From Haliclona indistincta (Eukaryota; Porifera; Demospongiae; Haplosclerida; Chalinidae), in the NCBI GenBank assembly GCA_964017065.1, contig OZ024785.1, positions 248,001 to 312,000 on the forward strand: a DNA stretch of 64,000 nt, in the 5' to 3' direction. Below are positions 54,994 to 64,000 of the stretch, in pieces. The position numbers were made by a program, and so were the translations under genes. The notes below the pieces were generated by a model. That model was not told the origin of the DNA. It searched no databases and saw nothing but the letters and a program-made list of their open reading frames with translations. Within the stretch, counting starts at the first letter, position 1; the number at the start of each line of letters is the position of its first letter.

Positions 54994-55128
54994 GTTAACA
55001 CATGGGTTCCGAGGCGGTATGGGATATACCCGAGGCTGGTTAATTATACCGCCCTCGCGCTACGCCCTCGGGCGATATAATTAACCGCCAAGGGTATATT
55101 CCATACTGCCGAGGAACCCATGGGTTAG
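54994..55128. mobile_element. ~135-bp MITE-like fold-back element
   Basis: taacacatgggttcc, ggtatgggatataccc and ggttaattata are matched in inverted order on the other side (atataattaacc, gggtatattccatac, ggaacccatgggtta). The loop is GC-rich (ccgccctcgcgctacgccct). Almost palindromic throughout. Confidence 0.8.
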
Positions 55129-55518
55129 CCATTTTGTAGCTCAGAAAGCTCTTAAGATCCAACAGCAAGACTGGCTTTCTGCACACTTTCGTTCGTTTAC
55201 TAACCTGAATAAGCCAACTTTGTCGAGTACGCGAGTGATCATTGGTTGACCGCCCGAAGAACTGACAGCAACAGTAAGCCTCGCTGAGGCATATGTGTGG
55301 GTCCTGCAGTTTAGTTATGTAGCCTTTGCAGCTTAACAAACCTAGGTTGCAGTAGTTTGTCCAGCCATTCCGTGACCGGCGTCGTTCGTCACTGTCGAAC
55401 GGTCCCGGCGTTTGTCTCGAGTAACGCGTTCTTTGCTAAGCTTGAGCTTGGCCCTCCCGACGAGCTTGGTTGATGCTCCAAACTTAGTCGTGCTTTTAGA
55501 TGCTACAAATAGTTCCCT
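55129..55518. other. No recognised gene
   Basis: A 99-codon minus-strand ORF (55339-55040) runs into the fold-back element and is unlikely to be a gene. Confidence 0.3.
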
Positions 55519-56763
55519 TTATTAGGGAGACACGGTAGTGTCTCCCTATGTAGGGTTGAACGAGAAAACAAGATGGCGGCTACATACAATGTATTAGCGT
55601 TCAAACGCTGATATTTCGCCTGGTGATGAATTTTATACGTCCAAAGACACTTAAATCTGCTATCTGGCGTTGCCCCATCTTACAGTAGCAAGGAGATTGC
55701 TCGAGATTGTTACTAAAGTGACGAACCTGGAAACGGTGAAAATCGAGTTTCGTCATCTTCGTTTTCTTCTTTCTTTCTTCTTTCTTCTTTCTTTCTTTCT
55801 TCCACTCGCCTAGCACCTTTACGTGAGCAGTGCCGAGACCAAAACACCCACGAACAGTCGTGAAATTCTCCTGGCATGTGCCTTTTGAACTTAGTTTTTA
55901 GCGCAACGGCGATATAAATTCCGCGATTTCTCGATCGTGATCCATTGTCAGCTAAGTGTTAGACGCCATTAATAATTATATAGTGATTGCGCAATACGCA
56001 CGTGACCAAGCTGTGGTTAGCGCACGTGACCAAGCACAAGCTTGAGTATCGCCACGCCGTATAGATCACGGAGAACACATATTTGTCTGGAGTCTTCGAA
56101 GAACGGTAAGCTAGCAAGCGCAGAATCACCGTTCTGCCTTGCCAGATAATTATAACCGCCGTAAGCAAGTGTGGGCGGGGCTCGTATGCACTGTATTCAT
56201 GCATGCGTAGGCGAGCTGATATCTACAGAATAAAAATTACTTACCTACACGTTTAAAATTGTTAATAATAAAGAAAAGCCATCAACAACAGGAAAACCAA
56301 ACCAATGGTGGAAACAAAGATGGCACAGTAATTGCTTGATATTGAATTGCACTTCACTGAAAAAGAAAAAGGACACAAACAAGAAAATTAAAAAGATTTC
56401 TATCGAAATCAAAAGGATGTAGGGTTGTGAAATCTACCACTGGTCAACAATGTAAACTAACAAGGAACAAGCATGGAATGGTAACACGATTGCCTTGCTA
56501 ACAGACCATAGATCCCTACATCAGTGGCTGTACATAAGCTGTCACAAGCTGAATGCACGTCAGGTGTCAGTCAACAGCAACAAGCTAAGCTGAACTAGCC
56601 ATAGTCAACTACAGCAGCTACTGATGTAGGGATCTATGGTCTGTTAGCAAGGCAATCGTGTTACCATTCCATGCTTGTTCCTTGTTAGTTTACATTGTTG
56701 ACCAGTGGTAGATTTCACAACCCTACATCCTTTTGATTTCGATAGAAATCTTTTTAATTTTCT
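55519..56763 (-). mobile_element. Fold-back composite element, copy 2 (inverted relative to copy 1)
   Basis: Reverse-complement match to 20977-22220: terminal hairpin at 55525-55546, CTTT-type microsatellite (55765-55800), ORF 56204-55959 (MHEYSAYEPRPHLLTAVIII), and 150-bp inverted arms at 56381-56531 and about 56613-56763. The two copies differ by scattered substitutions. Confidence 0.85.
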
Positions 56764-56959
56764 TTATGATTATGGCTGGTTTATTTTTGTTGTCCACAAG
56801 TTCAAGACGCCATTTTTTCGCACTATTTGAGTCCCACAAGTGTCATGAAACTTTAGTGCTATAAAATCGCCGCAATCTCTTCAAAGGCAAGTTCGGCTTC
56901 ACTCTCTGTGAAGCCAGCCTCTCCTCCTTTCGTACGGAGGGATAAGTGGGAGGTAACTT

Positions 56960-58035
56960 TTTGAAGTCAGCTGACTTCCTGGAGGATATAAGTATTGCCC
57001 TGAAATCCGCAGTGGTATGGGATATATTCCACTAGCGGTGCCTTTGATCTTAGAGCTTCCTGAGCTACAAGTTCTGTTATACTCTCAATCAAGTCAGTGT
57101 CCTCCTTGTCGTCCTCCTCGTATCCAACAGCGGTTTGATTCTTGTCTGCTCTTCTGTCACATCAGGTATGCCATTTGAAGCCACCAGTTCATCTAGCTTT
57201 TCCAGAAAAAAATCGTAAACCATGGGTAAGAGGATTGCCCTTTTTTGTAGCAATATCTCACCGACATAAATGGCAGTGCAATCCATTGCCATTGATCGGG
57301 CTTGTTGTACTGTACTAGGTTGACCTGTGCTATTTTCCTTGATCTCTTCTAGTAGCAGCTGAAGGTCAGCCTGTGTACTAGTTAGTTCTCAAAATAATTA
57401 GTTGCGATTTATAGCAAGAGTTACATACCTTCTGCTCTGGTTGTAAGCTGATTTCGAAACCAGCTGTGTCTCTTAGGTGCTCTGTAATGCATTCTGCATT
57501 TGGAAATGGCCTTGATTGAACATGCTTGAGACAAATCCCACAAACGGGACAGTTTGCCAAGTGAGCACGTTGTGCATTATATACAGTATAATAGTGGCGG
57601 GTACAAAGTGGCGTGGGAAAAGGGATTGTATCTCCCTTTGTTTCGAGATTCGTAGCTTCAAAAACTACTTGTACTGTACTATAATCTTTTGAATTGTAAT
57701 GTTACTTGTACTGTACTATAATCTTTTGAATTGTAATGTGCAAAGCACATTTCTTCACAACCCTTTACACAGCACCTAACTTCTTTCTTCTTTTTCTCCC
57801 ATCTAGGTATCTGAGTAGGACCTTTGGATCTCACTAACCTACGGACGTCATCACGACATGATCGACACACAAAATCATCTTCATTGACTCCATAATCAGC
57901 AAGAAATTCTTTATCCTGCGTTCTCTTCCATGTACTCACTTTACTGATGTGGCTGTGATGGTGTCGGCATAGAGCACACAACTGGCCTTCCGGCTCCTCT
58001 TCTTCTGTGAAGGATAATTGCCATCTGGATGCCAT
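56960..58035 (-). pseudogene. Cys-rich zinc-binding gene, broken by a 37-bp duplication
   Basis: Exon 1 (58035) starts MASRWQLSFTEEEEPEGQLC and has LCALCRHH, DDFVCRSCRDDVRRLV, VRCCVKGCEEMCFAHYN, then KDYSTVQV. After a frame change: FPTPLCTRHYYTVYN, NCPVCGICLKHVQ, CITEHLRDTAGFEIS and KVCNSCYKSQLII. A later exon has ARSMAMDCTAIYVGEILLQK|RAILLPMVYDFF. Paired Cys/His motifs suggest several zinc sites; similar proteins occur in invertebrate genomes, role unknown. The frame is lost because 37 bp (57667-57703) are duplicated at 57704-57740; without the second copy the frame is continuous. A further frameshift lies near 57125. Confidence 0.5.
57667..57740. repeat. 37-bp tandem duplication within an exon
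   Basis: acttgtactgtactataatc plus 17 further bases occurs twice in direct succession, identical apart from the final base. The unit length is not a multiple of three, so it creates a frameshift in the Cys-rich gene. Confidence 0.95.
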
Positions 58036-58333
58036 ACTGTGTTGATATTATATTCACAATAATGATTGATGACATTGTGAAGTAGATGTTTGTCCTATAA
58101 AACCACAAATATACCTTGTGCCAAGTTGTGTGGCTGCTTCCCTCGTTGGAAATAGTTCACGCAAGTGCAGATACAAAAACGAGTACAACTCTCTAGTCGC
58201 GCGCTGGAACAAGTCTATATTAATTTTAGTAAAAAGCTGTGTCCTTGAAAACGCATTTGTATTGAAAACGCATTTGTATTGGTTTGATTGGACTTCCAGT
58301 CATTTGGCGGAACGACTGGAAACATGACAACCG

Positions 58334-58545
58334 AACATCGACTCACGCTTAGCTCCGCCCACTCCCACCTTCACACTTGTAACTACTGAACATTGACCAA
58401 CACTTAGCTCCGCCCACTCCCACCTTCACACTTGTAACTACTGAACATTGACCCACGCTTAGCTCTGCCCACTCCCACCTTCACACTTGTAACTACTGAA
58501 CATTGACCCACACTTAGCTCCGCCCACTCTCACTTTCTCAATTTA
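58334..58545. repeat. ~55-bp tandem repeat, four units
   Basis: Unit from tgaacattgacccacgctta through cttcacacttgtaactac, four copies, first and last diverged. GC-boxes of the form ctccgcccactcccacc recur in each unit. Non-coding. Confidence 0.9.
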
Positions 58546-58761
58546 ACTTTTGGCGGTATGACCAGCTATTGATAGGGCAATGCTCTAGTGAAGCAGTTGA
58601 CTAACAGTCGTAAATAATGTAGTGACCATAATTAGTACAGTGATGGTGAAGTAGCCCAGGAACTCCAGAGAATACAGGCAGCAGTCACCTGCAAATGCAG
58701 TGAAAAAGATAAACAGGCTTCTCTACAATAGCTTTATTAATGCTTATTGCTGTCAATTAGA
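58546..58761. other. No recognisable gene
   Basis: Short AT-rich intergenic stretch before segment C. Confidence 0.4.
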
Positions 58762-59234
58762 GACAAGCTGGCAACTAATACAAAATCTAAGGCTTCTACA
58801 ATAGGAGTGTAATGAGAGTGGTCACCATCAGGTGGGCAGTGTCAAGTAGCAACATCCACATCAGATAAACCTCATAGTTGGCTGCTAGATGAGCTACTAC
58901 TAGTCATAGCCTACTTATCACAAGATGTCACAAGTCTACCTTAAATCAAATGTTGCAATCATCAGTCATAAATGACCAAATGGTGTCGACAAGACTTTTT
59001 GGAGAATGGTCACCAAGTATCTGATGATTTTATTGACAGTCCCAATTCCTTGAGATTGAAGGCCCTTCATTTCAGCATCGAAAATTAATAGAATACTGGC
59101 AAATGCTTCATCGTTTAGAACAATGCCTATATTCAGGTTTGACAATAATTATTTTGACAAGATAGTATAATAGTACATACAGTGGTGCGATGATCAATAT
59201 TAATATAATCCAATAGACCATCTACAGACAGCAC

Positions 59235-59740
59235 AAAGGGGGTGAATGAAGCATGACGATCAGCAGCAGCCTGATTGTATTTTCTTTTCTAACTCAGCTG
59301 ATTTCAACACTGCTTGTACGGATCTTCCCACATAGGACTGAGCGTCAGTGAGTACCACACGAATGTCAAACAACGCTGCAGTCTGAGGCTGCCATACTCC
59401 TCTAATGCTGAGATCGGCCACCAGAGCATTGATTCCCCATCTGATTCTCGCACAATGGGTTCGCGAACTACATCTCTGTAGGCCAAAGCTGCCATGTCGC
59501 CAAGTGCATCACGCACCTCATTGTGCCGTTGTGTTACCAGGCCACCTTTCTTACAGTCTAAGGCATGGCGTAGAGTAAACAATTCACCACAGCCATCACA
59601 TACGTGATAGAAGGGATCTACCATATCTCATAGCCAAAGCATCACGGAATTCACCAGCTGAAAGATCAAAATGGTGTTTAGCAACAGGCAACACATTGAG
59701 CCAACTTGATGATTTTCCGGCTACCCACCCTCCAAAATTT
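59235..59740 (-). pseudogene. LINE C-terminal fragment, copy C
   Basis: Same as 5895-6420: CDGCGELFTLRHALDCKKGG, LVTQRHNEVRDALGDMAALA and VVREPIVRE, with the same downstream frameshift. Differences include a small deletion replacing SMPSVCDG by VC after LL (near 59605), showing independent decay. Confidence 0.7.
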
Positions 59741-62608
59741 CAACCTTGTAAGGAAAAACAATGAAAAATACTTACTCTAACTGCAATGCGGCTTCCACTC
59801 ACTATATTTGCCCAATTTACCTCCTCTGCCTTAACCCCCATCTGTTGTTGCTGTATGGCTCTTGAATCATAACATTATTCCGTATCAATGATTGTTCTGA
59901 CTGTAAAATTAGACTGTGCCGACGGACTGGACAAACTGCAGTTTTTGTTTATAGCACATTTGCCAAGATACTTGATGAGCCTATTTGTCGTAATAATTAT
60001 ACACAGAAAGCAGGTGACTGATAGGTTTTTGGCCGCTGTAGCGCCTGCTTTAATATTTGGTCTCATCCTGACTGCCGAGATTTTCTGTTTTACAGCGAAC
60101 CTAGAGCTAGAAGGCTGCTGCTGATGGTACGAGCTAGTAGGGGATGCAGAGTAGGTAGATAGTTATGTAACAGAGCTGGATGGTATAACCAGGATCAATC
60201 TCACTCCAATATTTCTCCTCTTTTTTAGCACATTTCTTGCGACGGTCATAGCACTATAATAAGTATAAAATTGTGTGGAAAGCACTTGATTTAAGAGCAC
60301 TAGATTTACCAAACAGCCTTTCTGAGGCATAAATACATCGAAATCTAGTAGGATGCTATGCAAATCAGTGAATTAGCAGTCCCGGCATGGAGCACCGTAC
60401 GTAGACGTTAGTTGCACATGACGAAAGATTTGTTATGTAGTACATGCATGTAACGTAATTGGAGGAGTGGTTTTATCGCAACCACAGTTATGCAAACACC
60501 CAATGGCTACCATGTGCTTTCTTTTAACTGTGTCCGTAACAAAAACAGTTGAGGGAAGTATATTACATTAATAATCTTTTTGAGTCAATCACAAAAGCCC
60601 AGGAGGGCAGGCTGTCATCCACAGGCCGAGGTCGACTGGAGGGCTCTCCCATCACTCTTGCCTTAGTCTGCAGCCTGGCCTGTGGAGACTTGCCCTCCTG
60701 GGAAGCTTGATCCAGCCGTTGGAAAAGATCGTCCACTATAGCTGGGACCTCCACGAAAGTGGCTTAGTGACGATATTTTCCCTGTTGCTTTCATCACTAG
60801 ACATAAAATGACGAGGACAATATCTTTGTCCTCTTCTGCTTCTTTGTCTGAGCACTAGATTTTTTTAATGTAGATATTCTTTTATCACTACATTATTGTT
60901 CATACCCTCCCCTTCCTCTCCCTTCTCTTCCTTGTGAGGTTGGAGCTGGTGAGACCTTTCTTCTGGGCACTTTCGGCCTCACATTTAGTTCTGTAAAATC
61001 TGTATGCTGCGTCATTTAAATAATAATAAATATTATTTTTTTTGTTGCTGGCATCATTACCTTTGATGATCTTGTACAGACTCTCTCTCCCTTAATCTCA
61101 AAGAATAGAGCTTCTTTCGTAAGTGTAGCTTATTTTCATTTGTAACTAGTCGGACAGCTTCTTCCAAACTGCTACTGGGTCAACTGGATCTCCAAGCATG
61201 TATAAGTGTGGGATCCACAGAGAGTACTATGTGTGCTAGCTCACTGTCGTGACGAGCAACAAACTTAGTCTTTAGCTTCAGCACTAGCGTCATCCACACT
61301 CCCATCGGCAGTAATTTCTCGACCCCTTAACCTTGCGGGATGTTTCCAGCTCAATACACTACTATAATTCACAAACAGCTAGGTCGAAGTACAATAGAAC
61401 TTACTTTAGGAGTCCATTAATATAGCCAGGCACGTCATACCAGTTGCCCACTCTACACATAATAAGCCTCACCGATGATGTGGCGACTATTATTATTATT
61501 ATTACTACTATTTTCAGATACTATTGTGCATAATTATAGTCTACCTGATTGCTTCTTAATCTCATCCAGCTGCTTATTCAGCTCCTTCATTTCGTCCCTC
61601 AGTTTGTTCTCTTTGTCCCTCACCTTGTTGTCTTTGTCCAACAGCTTGTCCTCTTTGTTCCTCAGATGCTTTTTTTCATCCCTCAAATATTGAATATCAG
61701 TTAGTTTACATATTGTTTACCTGTTGCACAATCAGATTTGCAATTGCACATGCTAGATTGAAACTCTTTCAATGGATTGGATAGAATTGCAGCCTCCTGT
61801 GGTGATTATGACCTTGTCGTTCTCCCATCCCTCCGCAGTCAAATTCACACCTCCTTCAAAGGGCTCAGGATCTCCTTGTATCGTCTCAGGCGAGGAAATT
61901 GGACCCTCGTCGCTCAACCACAACACATGGTATACGGTGAAAGTCAGTAGACGTCCAATCAATCCGTGGAATTCGGACACTGACTACATCACCTTGGGAG
62001 AATGTTCTGACTCCTCCCTCTGGTCTACTTGTCCACCATTACTGTACTCACCCTATGAAAAAAGACATACATGTTATTATTTTTAAAAATAATTTTTTAC
62101 TTAAGTGTACAACCGCCCATTTGATTAAATCATGTAGAAGCATCACGCAGAGTGCCCCAGCTGCTGTATAGAGTTACATGCATGCTACATGTAAATTACC
62201 AGCAATAATATACGTTGATACCATGCATGTTACATGCATGTAAATTTTTCTTTCAATTGAATTTTTACATGCTTGTTACATGCAAGATTTATGTAACATG
62301 CAAGGATTTGGGACGTTTTTATGCATGTTTTATGATTGTTTCAAGTATTTGGGTCATGCATGTAACATGTTTTTTTAACTTGCATGTCACATGCTTGTTT
62401 AAAGAGTTGTAACAAGCATGTTGCATGCATGTTTACACTTGATTGTAGGCATGCATGGTCTATGCATGTTACATACATGTACATGTCTGAACCATCCATG
62501 TTGGAATGCATGCATAATAATTATGACAACAGTATTAATAATTGTTTTTGAAACTCTAATTATTAATACACAGTATACTATACGTAGTTTGCTCCTATAG
62601 TCATGCAG

Positions 62609-62846
62609 CTACTGATGTACTGCCATCTTCCTCCTCTCTTCGCCGCATTTGACAGTTAGGTCTCTTTTGAGGTCTGACAGGCTGCCTTTTGGGTACTTTT
62701 CTAAGCAGTAACCTGTATAAACAATATTATTATTATTATTTTTAGTAATGATAACTATAGTTAACCCACTGTAGATGGCAGTCCTTATACAGGGGTTGAT
62801 ATCAGAGGCACTGCTGCCAGCAAGCCTTTGACAGCTGTACCACACT
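62609..62846 (-). pseudogene. BEN-domain 3' exons, copy C, truncated
   Basis: The minus strand keeps the final exon [20 protein letters not shown] and part of the preceding exon ([20 protein letters not shown]). The first half of the BEN domain is replaced at 62846 by LINE sequence. Confidence 0.65.
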
Positions 62847-63170
62847 TCCAGATAGGAATAGTATGAGGAGTAAATGAATAACAATGAGAATTTGTTCTAG
62901 CAAATGGTTGATCAAGCAGCAATGGATGTTTAACATGAATGTTATAACTTGAATTGCACCTTCTAGAAATAAGACCCTCAGGAAAATAGCACATTGAGTT
63001 GACATACTTGTAAAGAAGACACAAGGAAAGATCAAGCCGCCTCCTCTCAAGGGTAACCAAGCCAAACCGGTCTAAGCAGTCATGATATGCAGCATTCCAC
63101 TCACCAGAAATAATTTTAACACCAAACAATTGAACACGGACACAACACAGGGGATCCACTCCAATTTGGA
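62847..63170 (-). pseudogene. LINE reverse transcriptase 3' fragment joined to a BEN exon
   Basis: The minus strand reads EWNAAYHDCLDRFGLVTLER|RRLDLSLCLLYKYVNSMCYF|PEGLISRR, LLLDQPFARTNSHCYSFTPH|TIPIWK. GL.TLE.RRL.LSLC.LYK...G.CYFP and FARTN.H.YSF.P..I..W are the CR1-type RT C-terminus. It ends precisely where copy C of the BEN exon starts. One frame change lies in the middle. Confidence 0.65.
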
Positions 63171-63190
63171 GTGGATCCCCTGTTCAATTC
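63131..63190. repeat. Palindrome around ggggatccactccaa
   Basis: caggggatccactccaa, one t, then its inverted copy ttggagtggatcccctg. Outside, aattgaaca is also inverted, with 13 extra bases on the left. It marks the 5' edge of the LINE fragment. Confidence 0.8.
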
Positions 63191-63810
63191 ACCACTACTT
63201 TTTATCCACCGTGAGAGAGAACTGCAAACATACATTAACATCACCGGAAGATGTTTTTGCATACACAGTGAATAGAAACGTACTCGCAAATTTATACATA
63301 ACTTCTTTCTACCTTCCTCTTTTTTTCCCTTTCTCTCGTACATACCCTTTCCATTTTCTTTTAAATTTCTCTGATAATTCTTCGTTATCAGTTTCTCCTG
63401 GAAGCTGAGTACAGAATGGATACACGATGCATGATAGTTTGCACAGTCACTTAGTTATTTGATTGACAACATAAATCAATTTCCTTTTGTAAGGCCACTG
63501 TTAATAATTTTTTTATTGTGGTGCTCTAATGCAGGCATTGTAGTATAATCATTATCTTTATTCACTTTAGATGATAAATCTAATTAATATTCATAAATGA
63601 CAACACTTTCGTTTAACAGTGAACAATAATTACTAAGCAAGATTTAGTGGGTGTGTCTAGTTGTAAGGGTTAAACGAAAAGCAACATGTAACATAGCGAT
63701 GAACTTTTTAAAGTCTTCAGTAAAATTAATGACTGATATGCTCCTGCTAAGTGTGTGCCGTGCTAGTAAAGATCTAGTCACTACTAGAGGCTTGATCACT
63801 TGGTCATATA
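63191..63810. other. No recognisable gene
   Basis: AT-rich sequence; a plus-strand ORF (63082-63408) overlaps the palindrome and has no known motif. Confidence 0.4.
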
Positions 63811-64000
63811 ATATTGCTTGAGTGTCTATCTTCCCTTGAAACGCACAATGGCTTCATTAACTGACACCATGTTGTACACTGTGGAGAATCTTGATTTGAG
63901 GATGTCTATAATTGGTCTAATTTTCCCTAGCTTGTCATATCCATCTTGTCCTGATGGTGAGTGCAGTGTTAGGTATCTGTACGGAATCACTTCCTGGTGA
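63811..64000 (-). pseudogene. piggyBac (PGBD4-like) fragment without MITE
   Basis: Second copy of 31943-32430. It runs from ATATTGCTTG (end of STLKQY) through SVNEAIVRFKGRS-type sequence, an uninterrupted TATAATTGG at 63907, and LGKIRPI-type sequence to the window edge. It gives the pre-insertion state of the MITE site. A 3-nt insertion (ttg) distinguishes it near 63873. Confidence 0.75.

Larger units (their letters stand above)
58762..62846. repeat. Mosaic segment, copy C
   Basis: Matches A 5462 to about 9510, including the LINE tail. Contents on the minus strand: LINE tail (59740-59235), unknown exon (60754-60563), copia gag (61345-61065), KRBA2-like tail (62030-61540), tgcatg array (62175-62520) and the last BEN exons (to 62846). 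It ends abruptly inside the BEN exon, where an unrelated LINE tail begins. Confidence 0.9.

Overview
The window is eukaryotic DNA from an early-branching animal, most likely a demosponge. It is AT-rich, has very short GT-AG introns (mostly 41-62 nt) and carries no bacterial operon logic. It is densely packed with remnants of transposable-element (TE) families that I associate with sponge and cnidarian genomes: Tnp2/EnSpm, Crypton-type tyrosine recombinase, DUF7869, Mutator-like, KRBA2-like, BEL/Pao, piggyBac and BEN-domain genes. The species is inferred from this flavour and not proven. Almost no conserved host gene is complete.

Layout. 1-4927: a BEN-family gene on the minus strand (running off the left edge) faces, head to head, a 13-exon Tnp2/DUF4218 transposase gene on the plus strand (1422-4927) whose exons join in frame to 888 codons plus stop. 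5.1-10.05 kb: ACATGCATGT-type repeats and mosaic segment A, made of a LINE tail, a copia gag piece, a coiled-coil/KRBA2-like tail and the 3' exons of a second BEN gene. 9.3-12.1 kb: that second BEN gene, with a 33-bp minisatellite encoding a Pro-rich tract. 13.93-15.59 kb: a DNA transposon with 56-bp terminal inverted repeats. 16-20.6 kb: hAT, DUF7869, Crypton and BEL/Pao debris, including a striking double palindrome at 18.05-18.45 kb. 21-22.2 kb: a fold-back composite element, repeated in inverse orientation at 55.5-56.8 kb. 22.3-29.9 kb: hAT/Mutator, kinase, LINE and BEN fragments, a 21-bp satellite and a Crypton recombinase pseudogene. 30-34.5 kb: a kinesin P-loop fragment, a small 3-exon gene, a piggyBac fragment holding a MITE, and a Ty3/gypsy RT fragment. 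35-44 kb: weakly recognisable exon-like pieces, an RPA-like fragment and a copia RNase H fragment. 44.4-48.05 kb: segment copy B. 48-53.3 kb: TE pieces, a single-exon Crypton recombinase ORF that has lost its HxLR arginine, and a second kinesin P-loop fragment. 53.5-58.5 kb: tandem repeats, a BEL/Pao piece, small fold-back elements and a Cys-rich gene broken by a 37-bp duplication. 58.76-62.85 kb: segment copy C. 62.8-64 kb: a LINE tail and a piggyBac fragment that supplies the empty site for the MITE at 32 kb.

How it fits together: the only large multi-exon gene that reads cleanly is the Tnp2-type transposase. Its divergent BEN-domain neighbour is the best candidate for an under-described two-gene mobile system, by analogy with the two-product (TnpA/TnpD) plant En/Spm elements. 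Much of the rest is sequence copied, inverted, nested or fused by transposition and tandem duplication, and several events (tandem duplication plus inversion, TA-target MITE insertion, 37-bp and 9-bp lesions) can be reconstructed from the window alone. All domain calls were made by eye from translated motifs; no database search was run.
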